64,000 bases of DNA. Origin: Shinisaurus crocodilurus (Eukaryota > Chordata > Lepidosauria > Squamata > Shinisauridae). The stretch spans positions 188,851,118-188,915,117 of the forward strand of contig CM037878.1 of the NCBI GenBank assembly GCA_021292165.1, read 5' to 3'. Under the pieces are notes generated by a model, which had not been told where the DNA came from, searched no databases, and saw only the letters and a program-made list of their open reading frames with translations. Both the position numbers and the translations under genes were made by a program. Of the stretch, positions 52,416 to 63,017 are shown piece by piece (the stretch's first letter is position 1; each line of letters opens with the position of its first letter).

Positions 52416-52582
52416 AATTCAGGGCACCTGATTTTTGTCAACCTCCCCTGTCTACTGCAGCCCTCCGCACCATATCCCATTCTGTTCCAGAGGGTCATCC
52501 AACCCTCAGAAGCAGCTTTCAGGGAGGAATGGGGTGGCTTAAATGGGATGGGGGAACTGACAAAAATTGGGTGTCCTGACTT
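52416..52582. repeat. Foldback element of about 165 bp
   Basis: The left arm CAGGGCACCTGATTTTTGTC and the right arm GACAAAAATTGGGTGTCCTG pair with few mismatches. The interior is C/T rich and non-coding. It is a likely MITE of unknown family. Confidence 0.7.
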
Positions 52583-53563
52583 GCACAAGTAGAACCACTT
52601 TCTGCTAAGGTGAAGCCACCCATAGTTTTTATGTTCTACAATTAAGGAACATGTATGACATGAAATACTTCAATATCTGATTATTTCCATTCAGAAACCC
52701 AATTCAGAAAGTGTAGTCTGCTGGCACATTAAAAAGGCAATGGAAACCCCTGAAGCTTAAAATGAAATATTCATACAGGGTTCAAAAATGTAATTCAGTG
52801 TTCTTCTAGGTCCACAAATCAGTATTTCCTGGGAGACACTTCAAGGCCATTTTCCAAGAGGTTACTATTAAACCCTAGAAAATTGACTAGCATTATTGCT
52901 TTTTGTTGTCATTTCCTCACTAAGATGCATTTTGTATTAGTACACATGCTTGAAGGGGGGGGGAGTACATTAGAAATATGCTACATGGCAAACCAGAGGA
53001 AGCCATTTAAAACAAAAACAACAACCTTGAGACGTGTCTCAAAAAGAGTTTTTTTTGAAATGGCAAGGGCAGCAATCTCCAGTTCAAGGATGGAAAGTCA
53101 AAAGTTCCACTGGGCATACGCAAGCCCTTGGCCTTGCCTAAATTATGAGCTGCTTGGATCCAGACAAAATATCACATTTCTCAAAGAAAGTCTCAAGGCT
53201 GTTGTAAAAAACAACAACCAAATGTATACAAATGAGTTGCAAGAGTGAAGTAAGACAAACAAATTGAAACCAACAGAGTGCGCAGATCTTTAACACAAAT
53301 GAAGGATGAGGCAAAAGTTCTCACTCGATAAATTTCTATTTGAAATGGGTTGGGGGGGGACAATTCTTCCAAACGTTAGTGGGTTTGTTTGATTAGTGGT
53401 AGTGGTGGTTTCTTCTTCTTAGCTTCTTTTGCGTTTTGGTTTTGTTTCTGCTCGCAGTGTTAGCGAAGCTCTTCTCCTCACCATGCCCCCTTGGAATGCT
53501 GCTACGTCGTGACATCGTGTAGTTCCAAGGACTACCTCATGATGATGTAGTATTGTTCTGAGG
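52583..53563. other. Intronic stretch, nothing firmly recognised
   Basis: A loose hairpin at about 53500-53550 (CTACGTCGTGACATCGTGTA facing CTCATGATGATGTAG) is noted. The 121-residue open frame at 52883-53248 has no family resemblance. Confidence 0.4.
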
Positions 53564-53877
53564 TAGGGTGGTGGCTACTTACGAACAGTCAAAAAAGAGG
53601 TAAGGCATCAGCTAGGAAGGGGGACAAATGAGGGGGGACATCTGCATAAAATTTAGATATGCTAATTTATACAGTATGGAAGCAATTTTAGGAATAACTC
53701 TTATAATTTGAGTAGAAATATGGTAAATCTCACAATAGTGCGGAGTGGTGTGACCCGGGTGCTGACTGTGTGGATGGGCAGCAGTTCTGATGGTTCTTTT
53801 TCCTTTAAAGTGGAGTTGGACAGGACAGTCCTTCAGATAGACTGTCCTATGTAAAAGAGGAGACATGGCCACCCTAT
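53564..53877. mobile_element. hAT element, TAGGGTGG family, second copy
   Basis: The ends TAGGGTGGTGGCTACTTACG and GACATGGCCACCCTA are inverted. The interior shares GGGCAGCAGTTCTGATGG and GACAGGACAGTCCTTC with 44951-45298. The target duplication is not visible. Confidence 0.7.
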
Positions 53878-54530
53878 GGGGCACTGTGATGGTGGTGCTG
53901 GTGGTGGTGGGGTAATGGCCGCTGTCATGAGGCAGTGGCTGAGATGAACTCTCCTACTTGCAACAGCAGCAATACAAGTAAACATGGATTTCAAAAAATA
54001 GACAAAAGTAATTCAGTTAAAAAGGAAAAGACACCACTGTCTCTGCAGGGCACCACCGCATATGCTCCCCCTCAGCCTCTTTCAAAATGGTGCTCTCCAC
54101 TGCAGGAAGATCACCAAAATGCCACCCCTCCAAAGTCACTGTCTTCAGAGGTGGCAGCATTGGGGCTGGGGTTGCTCAGCCCTGGCACAGCATAATTACA
54201 AGACAGATTTTGTTTCCCTCCCCACCAGGAAGTGCTGATTAATAATAGGTCTTTTTTCTCATGCAAGAGATGAAAGCATATGAAACCTTTTTCCTTCATT
54301 GCTGTGCCAAAAAGCAAAGCAGAGATCTCCCAATTGTCAGTTGTCCCCCATCTATTCATGCAGACAGGTAGACTATTGTTTTGTTTTGTTTTGTTTCAAC
54401 TCCCTCAACCACAGACTCAGGCAACACACACATACACACACACGATACACTGCAATATTTTGTTGTGGGTCCCAAGTGGTTATTTCCATTGCAGAAGTTC
54501 GTAAGAAGAGAGGAGCAATGGTTACTTTTT
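53878..54530. other. Intronic stretch, nothing recognised
   Basis: GGT-rich run near 53890 and ACAC runs near 54427. No repeat family or exon. Confidence 0.4.
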
Positions 54531-54533
54531 TTT

Positions 54534-54632
54534 AAGGCCATCCAGAGGTTGTTAGACTGCAACTTCTATCATCCCTAGCCAGCATAGCCAATTGTGAAGT
54601 TACGATCCAACAACATCTGGAGGGCTACATTG
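54534..54632. mobile_element. hAT MITE relic (CCATCCAGAGG...CTGGAGGGCT)
   Basis: It shows the CAACTTCTATCATCCCTAGC and CAACAACATCTGGAGGGCTA arms of the CAGCCTTCCCCAACC family, without clear ends. Immediately after it, 54633-54700 carries a minus-strand retroposon tail (TTTCTATACTGCCTTTC). Confidence 0.5.
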
Positions 54633-54700
54633 TTATTTATTTATAGTATTTCTATACTGCCTTTCTAGATCAATCAAGGCGGTTCCCCATCCCCATTTTA

Positions 54701-55595
54701 AAGTAACTGTTATCTAAGGTAGTTAGAGTATTGAATAGAACCATGAATCATGCAGCCCTTGCTCTAATAATTTGTCATTCACTTTAACAGTTCTGTTTGC
54801 ATTAATAAAGAAACCTTTGTGAGGCTTGCACTTGGACTTGAACTGGGACAACATCAGTTTTCCAGTAACGTACACTATGCTAAGTTAGAACACAAATGGT
54901 TTAAATTGATACTTTCTTTTCCTGTTCAGTGAGAAGCATTCATTTAAATCTTACACCTTTAATGAGAATTTAAAAGGAGTGCTGTTTCATGCACTGTGGA
55001 ATATATTTAGTTGGTAACATAATTAAAGGAAGAGGTGGAGTTAAAAGACAAGTATTGGTTAGCAAGTTGGCTAAGCATTTAATGGTCCACTGACAGAAGA
55101 CAAGCATGGTATTTCATATATAGAGTTTCCTATTAGAACACAGTCTTAAATGGTGGTAAAGGCTAAATACAGTAATCATTTCCACACAGTTCTGAGAACC
55201 GTCATCATGTCTCTGTTCACCAGCGCCACTCCCCATCACTTCTTGGAGCCCTTCTGGAACCATGAGCCATTTTCTACACCTACCTGCCCAGTACCCAATC
55301 ACCATCTTGGTGCACAGTTGCTAAGAGGCTCCTTCAAAAAAACCAAAATGAGATTTGGTATGTGTCAAAGCATGTGCCCATTTTCAGCAGCTTGAAAGCA
55401 CCATGAAGAGGACTTGGTGCTGAAATATATCCTCAGATTTTCCTTTTTATTTTTTCATATTTTGGGGAGGTGTTTCCATAATAACCATCATGCAGTATGT
55501 TCATTAATATTATGACTGAGATGACTTAAACAGATGGCCTTAAGTTGCAATTAAAACAAATATGAATAGCTCACCCACCCACCATCACATATAGG
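54701..55595. other. Intronic stretch, nothing recognised
   Basis: No repeat or exon recognised. Confidence 0.4.
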
Positions 55596-55597
55596 CC

Positions 55598-55765
55598 TGT
55601 GGCTCATGCTGGCTCAGCTTGTCTGAGCGTGGAAAGCTAAGCAGGGTCAGGCCTGGTTATTACTTGGATGGGAGACTTCCTCCTCGAGTTTCCTGCATTG
55701 AGCAGGGAGTTGGACTTGATGGCCTTGTAGGCCCCTTCCAGCTCTATGATCCTATGACTATCCTA
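55598..55765 (+). mobile_element. SINE with 5S rRNA head and CR1 tail, copy 2
   Basis: The head GCTTGTCTGAGCGTGGAAAG, GCTAAGCAGGGTCAGGCCTG and TTACTTGGATGGGAGAC is close to the 5S rRNA control region. After TTCCTGCATTGAGCAGGGAG the tail GATGGCCTTGTAGGCCCCTT ends with CTATGATCCTATGACTATCC, as in CR1. It shares the head-tail junction with 30719-30875. Confidence 0.88.
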
Positions 55766-56045
55766 TGACCTCAAAGTAGCATTTGTGAATATATTGGTTA
55801 GTTATATTTGCAGGACAAAAGAGGCCATGTAGATGAGTTCATCTTCAAATAGCATATAATCCTCAAAAAAGAGAAGAGTGGGGTGGGGAATCCACTTTAA
55901 TTTAGTAATAATAGCTGTGCGATAATAAGTAGTACCTAAAATCATCAAGAACCAGTGCATCATTGGGCTAGAAAGTACATGTCCTATATATAATCCTTTC
56001 TTAGAATTCAGAATACAACTAAAGTGAACCTTGACATATAATTCT
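55766..56045. other. Intronic stretch, nothing recognised
   Basis: No repeat or exon recognised. Confidence 0.4.
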
Positions 56046-56049
56046 GCTC

Positions 56050-56425
56050 ATAAGAACGTAAGAGCTGTGCTGAAACAGACCAAGGTCCATCTAGTCCAGC
56101 ATTCTGTTTACACAGTGGGCAACCAGCTGCCCACAGGAAATCCACAAGAAGGACATGAGTGCAATAGCACACTCCTGTTCATGTTCCCCAGCAACTGGAG
56201 TACATGGGCATACTGCCTCTGATACTGGAGGAAGCATATAGCCATCAGGACTAGTAGCCACTGATCGCCTTCTCCTCCATGAATTGGTCCAATCCCTTTT
56301 TAAAGCCATCCAAATTGGTGGCCATCACTACATCATGTGGAAGTGGATTCCATAGTTTCACTTTGCACTGTGTGAAGAAATACTTCCTTTTATCTAGCCT
56401 GAATCTCCAACCAATCAGCTGCAGG
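56050..56425 (-). mobile_element. CR1-clade LINE 3' fragment
   Basis: It is the same family and orientation as 6244-6995: CATAAGAACGTAAGAGCTGT, CCATCTAGTCCAGCATTCTG, CTCTGATACTGGAGGAAGCA and CTTCCTTTTATCTAGCCTGA. Identity to the 6.3-kb copy is high by eye. The frame is broken. Confidence 0.75.
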
Positions 56426-56588
56426 CAACATTTTTATTTGCTTTTGAAAGATTGAGCTGACGGCAGGGAATGGATGTTTTCTGGTATGCAAACCATGCCT
56501 CATTTTTCAACAAATCTCTAACCATTTCAGTTCACTGACAAAACAGTACAGAAAGATGTTCCTAAGAACTATTCAAATAAAGCAGGAA

Positions 56589-56755
56589 TTCATAGAATCA
56601 TAGAATAGTAGAGTTGGAAGGGGCCTATAAGGCCATCAAGTCTAACCCCCTGCTCAATACAGGAGAACACATGTGGGCAGCCCGGACAGTCACCCATCCA
56701 AGCACTGACCCAGGTCATACCTGCTTATCTCTCACATTGTGAGAGCCCTGAAAAT
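56589..56755 (-). mobile_element. SINE with 5S rRNA head and CR1 tail, copy 3 (variant junction)
   Basis: On the minus strand GAGAGATAAGCAGGTATGAC and CAGTGCTTGGATGGGTGACT correspond to the 5S control region. The CR1 tail TATTGAGCAGGGGGTTAGAC follows after about 30 additional bases that copies 1 and 2 lack. It ends in the ATAGAATCATAG octamers. Confidence 0.75.
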
Positions 56756-57019
56756 TTCAATGTACAAGTGCAATTTTTACACTAGGCCACTCTTCTGACA
56801 GCATCATTCTTGGATTCTAAGGGCTAATTACACCATATTATGTCATCACTAAAGATTATTCATACTCACTGTATGAATCAGAGAGTAAACAGTTTGAAGT
56901 GATTATTTTCTGTGCCAGATGGGATGGCATATGTCAATCATTGTGAGAAATAATAATACTGTTGTGTGTTGGACTGGCAGATAGATTTGGAATGCCTTTG
57001 ATTGAAAAAGAAATCTTAA

Positions 57020-57115
57020 AAATGTAAGAAAAGCCCTGCTGGATTAGATGAAAGGCCTGCATCCATGATCCTACAGTGGCCAACAAGATACCCATGGGAA
57101 GCCCACAGGCATGGC
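57020..57115 (-). mobile_element. Short CR1-clade LINE 3' end
   Basis: AATGTAAGAAAAGCCCTGCT, GGATTAGATGAAAGGCC and CAGTGGCCAACAAGATACCC match the 3' end at 5518-5600. Confidence 0.6.
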
Positions 57116-57970
57116 ATCTTTTTCCTCTCCTCTCACACTAGGCTTATGTTGCTCTACTGCCAAGTCTTCGTGTTGGTTTCCTCTTCCCTTACTTTCCATC
57201 AGTGTCAGGGTGCCCAATGCTTACATGTAAGATCTCTAGCTGTCTGTATCAACATGATGTCCTCTTTCATCTTGTCTCATTGTTCTTCTCACTGTTTCCA
57301 TTCCGTGTAACCTTTGCTTCCTCCCCCAATTCTGCCTCTGACCTTTTTGACTACCTTTATGCTTCATTGTGCACAAATGGGTGCTGTGTGTACATTTCCC
57401 AGGGGTAAAAAGCTTGATCCAGGAGCCAGGCTGCATCCCCAGTCAGGTAGCAAGTAAATATCTATTCAGGGAGAAGGGGGAGACTTGGATTTGCTCTCCT
57501 CTCCCTCCCCTGGATAGATTTATCATACTATTGCTGAAGATCCCCCAACTCCTGGATCAGGCTTTTTTCAGCACATGAAATGTACGCACAGTAGTGGTGC
57601 TGCTGGATTGAGGCCACTGAACATCACCGGCTGTAATATTAGAGACTATCTGAGTATCCTGTCAGATCAATATATATATATATATATATATATATCAATT
57701 TGATATACTTGTTCTCTAGATACTTGCATTATTTTGTTATGCAGTATGTGTAGTGTTCAACATCAGTTCAAAAACAGATCGCAAATTCAAAAGTTGCACA
57801 AAAAGCAAAGCAGTCTCCCCAACTCCCTCATACATATGCTCCCTTAAACCTTTTTATTGTCTATCACAGCCAGGAGCATGAAACATCCCTTCAAGACATA
57901 AGACTCAATGCTCACAAACAAAACAAAGGGAAGTTAGAACCAAAATGCAAACACAGAGGCAAGAGGAGGC
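57116..57970. other. Intronic stretch with a TA microsatellite
   Basis: A (TA)n run at 57669-57696. No other recognised content. Confidence 0.5.
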
Positions 57971-57978
57971 ATGTGGCC

Positions 57979-58211
57979 CAGACTGGCTTTACCATTAGGC
58001 AGAGTGAGGCAGCCACCTCAGGCAGGTGATTTTGAGTGTCATGAAAGGGCAGCAAATTGTTAGCTAGTTAATTTATTATTATGGTATTTTCCGGGGGCGG
58101 GGGAGGCCCTTGTGAGATTTTCTGCCTCAGGTGCCAAAATAACTAGCCTTGACTGGCCTTGGATATGATGCATCTTGAATTCAGGCAGCAAAATGTCTTG
58201 GGCTGACCCTG
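57979..58211. mobile_element. hAT-type element, AGGCAGAGTGAGGCAG family, copy 1
   Basis: The left part CAGACTGGCTTTACCATTAG and AGTGAGGCAGCCACCTCAGG, and the right part TTCAGGCAGCAAAATGTCTT and GGGCTGACCCTG, form the usual ends of a family of squamate hAT elements. Flanking octamers agree at five of eight bases. Confidence 0.55.
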
Positions 58212-58270
58212 AGTTGGGCAGAGCCTTTTTTACTACTACTCCCCCCAGGAAAGCCAAGGCAAGTCCTTAT

Positions 58271-58445
58271 CAGGGCTGGCTCTGCCATGCAGCAGGGTGG
58301 AGTGATTTGCTTCAGGTGGCAATGGGGGGAGTAAATGAAGGGAGGAACTGATGCCTGAATGATGCAGAAAGACTTTTAAAAGTGTTGACCCTAGTGGAGA
58401 AGGTGCCATTTGGTGCCACTTCAGGCAGCAAAATGTCTTGGGCTG
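58271..58445. mobile_element. hAT-type element, same family, copy 2
   Basis: CAGGGCTGGCTCTGCC at the left and TTCAGGCAGCAAAATGTCTT with GGGCTG at the right. The last 26 bases are identical to those of copy 1, 240 bases away. Confidence 0.55.
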
Positions 58446-58446
58446 G

Positions 58447-58905
58447 AAAGCACTACTAGACCTTATGAAGTATCAAGTGCCAGAACAGGCTGACGAAGCA
58501 ACTAGAAATGGGAGAATGGGTGGAGCTTCTTACTGTATCAAAGACACTCTCCTCAATGTGAGAGATCTTTGTGATTTCTTACAACCAAGGCTGCTCATGT
58601 GGGCTGAGAATCATAAGGATGTAATAAAAGATGATGTGACAAGATAAGGACAAATGGACCTTGAGGGTTTCATATTGGACCAGCTAGGGATACGACACCC
58701 AGACAAAGAACCAAACCCTAATGAAAGATTGCATCTCTGTGCAGATTCTAAGCCTAAAGAAACCTTTTTAAAAATGAGATACTTCGAGGTTATTAATCCT
58801 CCAAAAGAAAAAGAAAAAAAGCCATTATTGTACAACATAAACACACACACAATATTGATGAACTGCAATCATTGCAATACTGACTGTTTAAAATAAAAAA
58901 AACAA
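58447..58905 (+). pseudogene. Processed-pseudogene-like sequence, parent gene not identified
   Basis: A reading frame of about 145 codons from the end of the hAT copy to TAA at 58893 reads as plausible protein: LLDLMKYQVPEQADEATRNG, IKDTLLNVRDLCDFLQPRLL, MWAENHKDVIKDDVTR. An in-frame TAA at 58645 follows, then GQMDLEGFILDQLGIRHPDK, EPNPNERLHLCADSKP and FLKMRYFEVINPPKEKEKKP. AATAAA merges into a short A-rich run after 58890, as expected for a retrocopied mRNA. No introns are seen. I do not recognise the family. It could also be part of an unrecognised retroelement. Target duplications were not found. Confidence 0.45.
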
Positions 58906-59835
58906 CAACACAGCTTTCTTTCCACAAGTCCTCACATTGTCTTTAACATGAGTTTGTTTTGGTGGTGGTTGTTCTTTTACCTTTGTCAATCAACAATGGC
59001 TGAGAATTTGTAGCAAAAGCTCCACAAGGCGGACACTGCCTCATTTCTCAGTGCTGAACGAATTTCTCAAGCTGACTTGCATCCACCCTTGAAAAACAGG
59101 GAGATGCTGACCCATTCAAACTTGAAATATGTACCAAAACCCCATTAGATTACAAAAACAAACCAAGGATTGAGGACAAGCTCAAGAGAGCTGTCACTTT
59201 TCATTTGACATGCCTTAATATTGCTGTCCCACCTTGGTCAAAAACAAACAAACATGAACCTTAAATATTGATAGGAAAACAAACTTACTTATATCACAAG
59301 CCTCAGAGTCTTGCAAGCCCAAGCAGTTCAGAAGCTGAGCCCCTGCAATTTCTATTCATTTCTTGCTACCTTCAGATATTATGTGCTGACTGAGCCTACC
59401 ATCTTGGGAATAAGTTATACACTATGCAGGGACATGAAGCGCCTTTGAGGATGTTCTCAGTTAATCATTGATGCCATTGAAAGCTTGTTGGAATAGCCAA
59501 GTGAAACAGAGGAATGGGAATGCAATCCCACAATGCTCTGTTCCTCAGCAATCTCCATTCAATTCAATTGGACCCATATGATAGCATTTTGCCTTGAACT
59601 GTATCATGCCAGGTGGAAAAGATCAGCCAACAGAACAACATTAAAGAGGAAACAGTATTTATCAACATGGCATGCTGTCAGCCTAGTACACTACACATCA
59701 TACCTGCAAAACAAAACTAGAGGTGTTTTTTTTTTAAGGTAGTTGTGATCCAAAGTAAGCCAGATATATATTGACAACAATCTTATACTCAGATAATCTA
59801 TCTGTTCAGTGCCCCCCTGGTGCACCCCTTGGCCC
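58906..59835. other. Intronic stretch, nothing recognised
   Basis: No repeat or exon recognised. Confidence 0.4.
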
Positions 59836-59837
59836 TG

Positions 59838-59920
59838 TTTTAGGCACTGTTGTAAACCGCCCAGAAAGCTTTGGCAATTGGGCGGTATAGAAATGAAATG
59901 AAATAAATAAATAAAAAGTT
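59838..59920 (+). mobile_element. L2 LINE 3' terminus
   Basis: GTAAACCGCCCAGAAAGCTT and TTGGGCGGTATAGAAATGAA with a following AAAT run. It is the 3' end only. Confidence 0.85.
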
Positions 59921-60514
59921 CAGTTAACTTATTGCTAGCCCTGTCTCTGTTAGTTGAACAAGATGGCAATCGGGATAGTAGACAGATGCATTAAGTGGGC
60001 CCCTGGTTCATAGCTGTTGTTGTTGTAAATATTATTTAAATTTATTAGACACCTTTTTGAGAGAAAGACTCAAGGCATTTTATGACAGGGATTACAACTA
60101 TTTCAGGGATTAAATAGTCCCGCTGTCCCATCAAGTTATCCCCCCCCCTCCACAAGATAATATCACACACACAATAAACTGCAGGACAAGAGGAACTAAA
60201 TTCCAACTATTTAATTTCTTTTTCCCAACTAGAGGAGGGGGAAATGGATTCACTACCTAATTCTACACAAAGACACACACAGAAAGCAACACAGAATGAA
60301 TGAGAAATCAAAGGGTATCCCCCCCCCCCGAATAGACAGATTTTACAGGGGAAAGTCTGAGAGAAGGACTGAGTTAAAGCAGAAAGAACTAAATCATGAG
60401 CAAACAAAACGTCAAGCCAAGCAACTCCACCCCACCCCAAAACACACATATCACTTCACTTCCTACTGACAAGGTGCTACAGCACACAGCTGAGAGGAAA
60501 CAAAAGACAGTGAA
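59921..60514. other. Intronic stretch, nothing recognised
   Basis: C homopolymers near 60139 and 60320, no repeat family or exon. Confidence 0.4.
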
Positions 60515-60875
60515 AAATGTATTGAAATGCTCAATAGGACGCAGTCCCTCCCCCAAAGCAGGGATTGGAGCCCCTGGTAAAATGTGCCCTAGGATTAGAA
60601 GGTGGACCTGTCAGTCACTCAGCAACCACACTCCCTTTCTTCCCCTCCCCCTCAGCATTTCAGAAAAAGATGACACTATTTGCAGAAGACATAAGGTTCC
60701 CATGTTTGCCATGTCTCTGAAACATGAGTCAGTAATGAAGCCTCTTTCAGCTTCAGCTTTCATTCTGGTGGCTTTGGAGAGGAGCCTACTTCACCTTGGA
60801 AGTACCAGAACCACACTGAAGTGGCCTGATTCTGCTTGGGCTTCAGGCTGTCTACATCTGATGCATATCCCTACT
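60515..60875. repeat. Unclassified interspersed repeat, copy 2
   Basis: Collinear with 11040-11420 over about 330 bp, same orientation. No conserved frame; the 163-residue open frame starting at 60396 is not matched in the other copy. Confidence 0.5.
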
Positions 60876-60902
60876 CATAACCCATGAAGTTAAAAGCAGG
60901 CT

Positions 60903-60931
60903 ACCTCTCTCCCTCCCTCCCTCCTCTCTCT
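60903..60931. repeat. CT/CCCT-rich simple repeat
   Basis: CTCCCTCCCTCCCTCC flanked by CT runs. Confidence 0.9.
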
Positions 60932-61135
60932 TTTTACAAATATATTCTTGTTGCATTACATATAAAACTGATATTTTACACACAGGGCTTTTCTACACAA
61001 GGCATTTATCATGTGCTTGTTCCTACTCATGGTTGTTTATGGATTCTTTAAATGAAGTAATGATCCTCTAGTTTCAGTTCTGTGTCTAACCAGCACTTTT
61101 CGCAAGTCTTTTTGGAGCAGGGAAAATGCAGCATT

Positions 61136-61352
61136 TTATTTATTTATTATATTTATATCCCGTGTTTTTTCCTGCAAGGAACCCAAGGCAGCTTACAAGA
61201 TCTTCCCCTTCCTCTCCATTTTATCCTCACAACAACCCTGTGAGGTAGGTTAGACTGAGAGTCAGTGACTGGGCCAAAGTCACCCAGTGTGCTTCGTGGC
61301 CGAGCGGGGACTAGAACCTTGATCTCCTGAGTCTCAGTCTAACACTCTAATT
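61136..61352 (-). mobile_element. Sauria SINE
   Basis: On the minus strand the head ends at 61352, the B-box region reads GATCAAGGTTCTAGTCCCCG, and the body and RTE-type tail (CTTGGGTTCCTTGCAGG, GGGATATAAATATAATAAAT) follow. The first few head bases are missing. Confidence 0.9.
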
Positions 61353-61518
61353 CTGAAAGCAAAAGAAAGCACACAATTTCCTCTTGTGTCTTTGCACCAT
61401 TCTGCTATACCACAAAGACACCTAGAGGTTATGTAGTGGAAAAATGGGAAAGGAAACGCTCCTCCTGTAGTGCTCGGCTCTAAGTTCTGCAATGAAACTG
61501 AAATTAGATACCGTGGAT

Positions 61519-61654
61519 CAGGACTCTCCAACCATGAATCCCCAGATGTTGCTGGACTACAGATCCCAGAATCCCTTGCCATGAGCCATGCTGTCTGGGT
61601 ATGCTGGGAGCTGTAGGCCAGCAACATCTGGGGACCCAAGGTTGGAGAGGCCTG
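61519..61654. mobile_element. Palindromic hAT MITE
   Basis: It starts CAGGACTCTCCAACCATGA and ends CCCAAGGTTGGAGAGGCCTG. The flanks are CCGTGGAT (61511-61518) and CCATGGAT (61655-61662), seven of eight. Same family as 49609. Confidence 0.9.
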
Positions 61655-61662
61655 CCATGGAT

Positions 61663-62374
61663 GAACGGCCTTGGGTAAAAAAAACTCTCACAAACAAAAA
61701 GAAGAAGAAATATTCTACAATAAAGAGAGGAAAATGTATGGTTGAATATCAGGGCACCACTTATGGTAGCCCATTGGGCGCTCAGTAAATCTGGGTTTGG
61801 TGCCTGCCTGAGTCTGCAAAAACAGAGGCGTTGTCAAGGAAGCACAAGGCATGGCTGGTAAGCTGCAGCCATCTTGGTGGATTACACAGGCATTGCTTAA
61901 CAGATATTTCCATCACAAAGCAATCCTGGCATTTAGCCTAGTCTCTTTGAGCAATCTCATCAGAAAATTAAACAATTAGAAAAGGCTATCATGTTTCCTT
62001 TTCAATCCAGAATTGGCAAAGTGATCCAAGGAGGCTGTTGAAGTGGGACAGTGAAGAAAAGCTTCAATGCGGAAACATATGTCCGAACTGTCCTTTCTCT
62101 AAATATAGGACTTCATTTTTCTTTCCTGTCAGACAGTTAAGCCTCTTTAAAAGAACCACTTTTACTGGAAGATGGAGCTAGTAAACTTTGCACTTCCCGA
62201 ATAGCTTTTCCTTAATGGATTACTACTCAATAAGATCCTTCTTGAGCTAATAAACTGCATACTGCCTGTGCTTGTGTGGTAAATATTTGAATTTCAGTTT
62301 AAGAGCCTGCCTGGCAAATTTGGAACAAGGAGTGGGGGACAAGCTACAGAGATGTATTAGTTGGGAGGCTTAAA
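61663..62374. other. Intronic stretch, nothing recognised
   Basis: No repeat or exon recognised. Confidence 0.4.
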
Positions 62375-62376
62375 GC

Positions 62377-62600
62377 AGGGATAGGCAACATGTGGCCCAT
62401 GGGCTGTATGTACCCACACACACACACACACAAACTGCAGGGCCCCCGACACCAACACCCCACTGCCCCCTGCTCCCCAAATAAATAACCCCTTTTTTTT
62501 AACCAAAAACAAATGGCGCCTGCAGCGCTACTGAACACCCGAAAGGTCAAATATAGCTTGTTTGCAAGCTAAATTTGACCCCATTAGGGCTCCATAGCTT
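62377..62600. mobile_element. Possible hAT element left end with CA run
   Basis: CAGGGATAGGCAACATGTGG is the usual left end of a hAT family (CAGGGGTGGGCAACCTGTGGCCC type). A CA run follows at 62414-62432. GGTCAAATATAGCTTGTTTG and GCTAAATTTGACCCCATTAG form an inner inverted pair. The right end is not seen. Confidence 0.45.
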
Positions 62601-62849
62601 CCAAATTATGGATGTAGCTACTCACATAAAAATTCGGAAAGTGGGACCTTGGATGACAATCCTGACTTATTGATTGATTGTGGAGCCATTCTTGATTAAG
62701 GTATTAAGCAATTCAGGATTGCATATGTATCTCCTGGAAATATAATTTCTATGGCTTAAAAAAAAAGTCTTATATATCACTGCCTTTAATCAATATCTAT
62801 TTTTAAATACTTCAAAATTGTATTTCTTGGTGTTTTATTACATTTCTCA

Positions 62850-62915
62850 GGGTGCAATCCTATATCTCCCTGACCTTGTTGGGGGTGGGGGGGACATAGG
62901 ATTTGGCCTGGAAGG
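62850..62915. repeat. Half copy of the GGTGCAATCCTAT family
   Basis: CAGGGTGCAATCCTATATCT at the left and GACATAGGATTTGGCC at the right pair weakly. The centre is a G-rich run. Confidence 0.45.
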
Positions 62916-63017
62916 CACTGTGACCTCAGAAATCTCTTAGTGATCTCAGAAATCCAATGGCTTAAAAGAAAAAAAAAGAAAAACCTTTGTATCAGTGACT
63001 CTAATCAAGAAATAGGG

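Noticed and set aside
55598..55700. 5S rRNA gene
   Set aside because: Only the control-region part resembles 5S, and it is fused to a CR1 tail; two more copies with such a tail make it a SINE.
60396..60887. 163-residue open frame
   Set aside because: It covers an interspersed repeat whose other copy at 11.04 kb has no corresponding frame.
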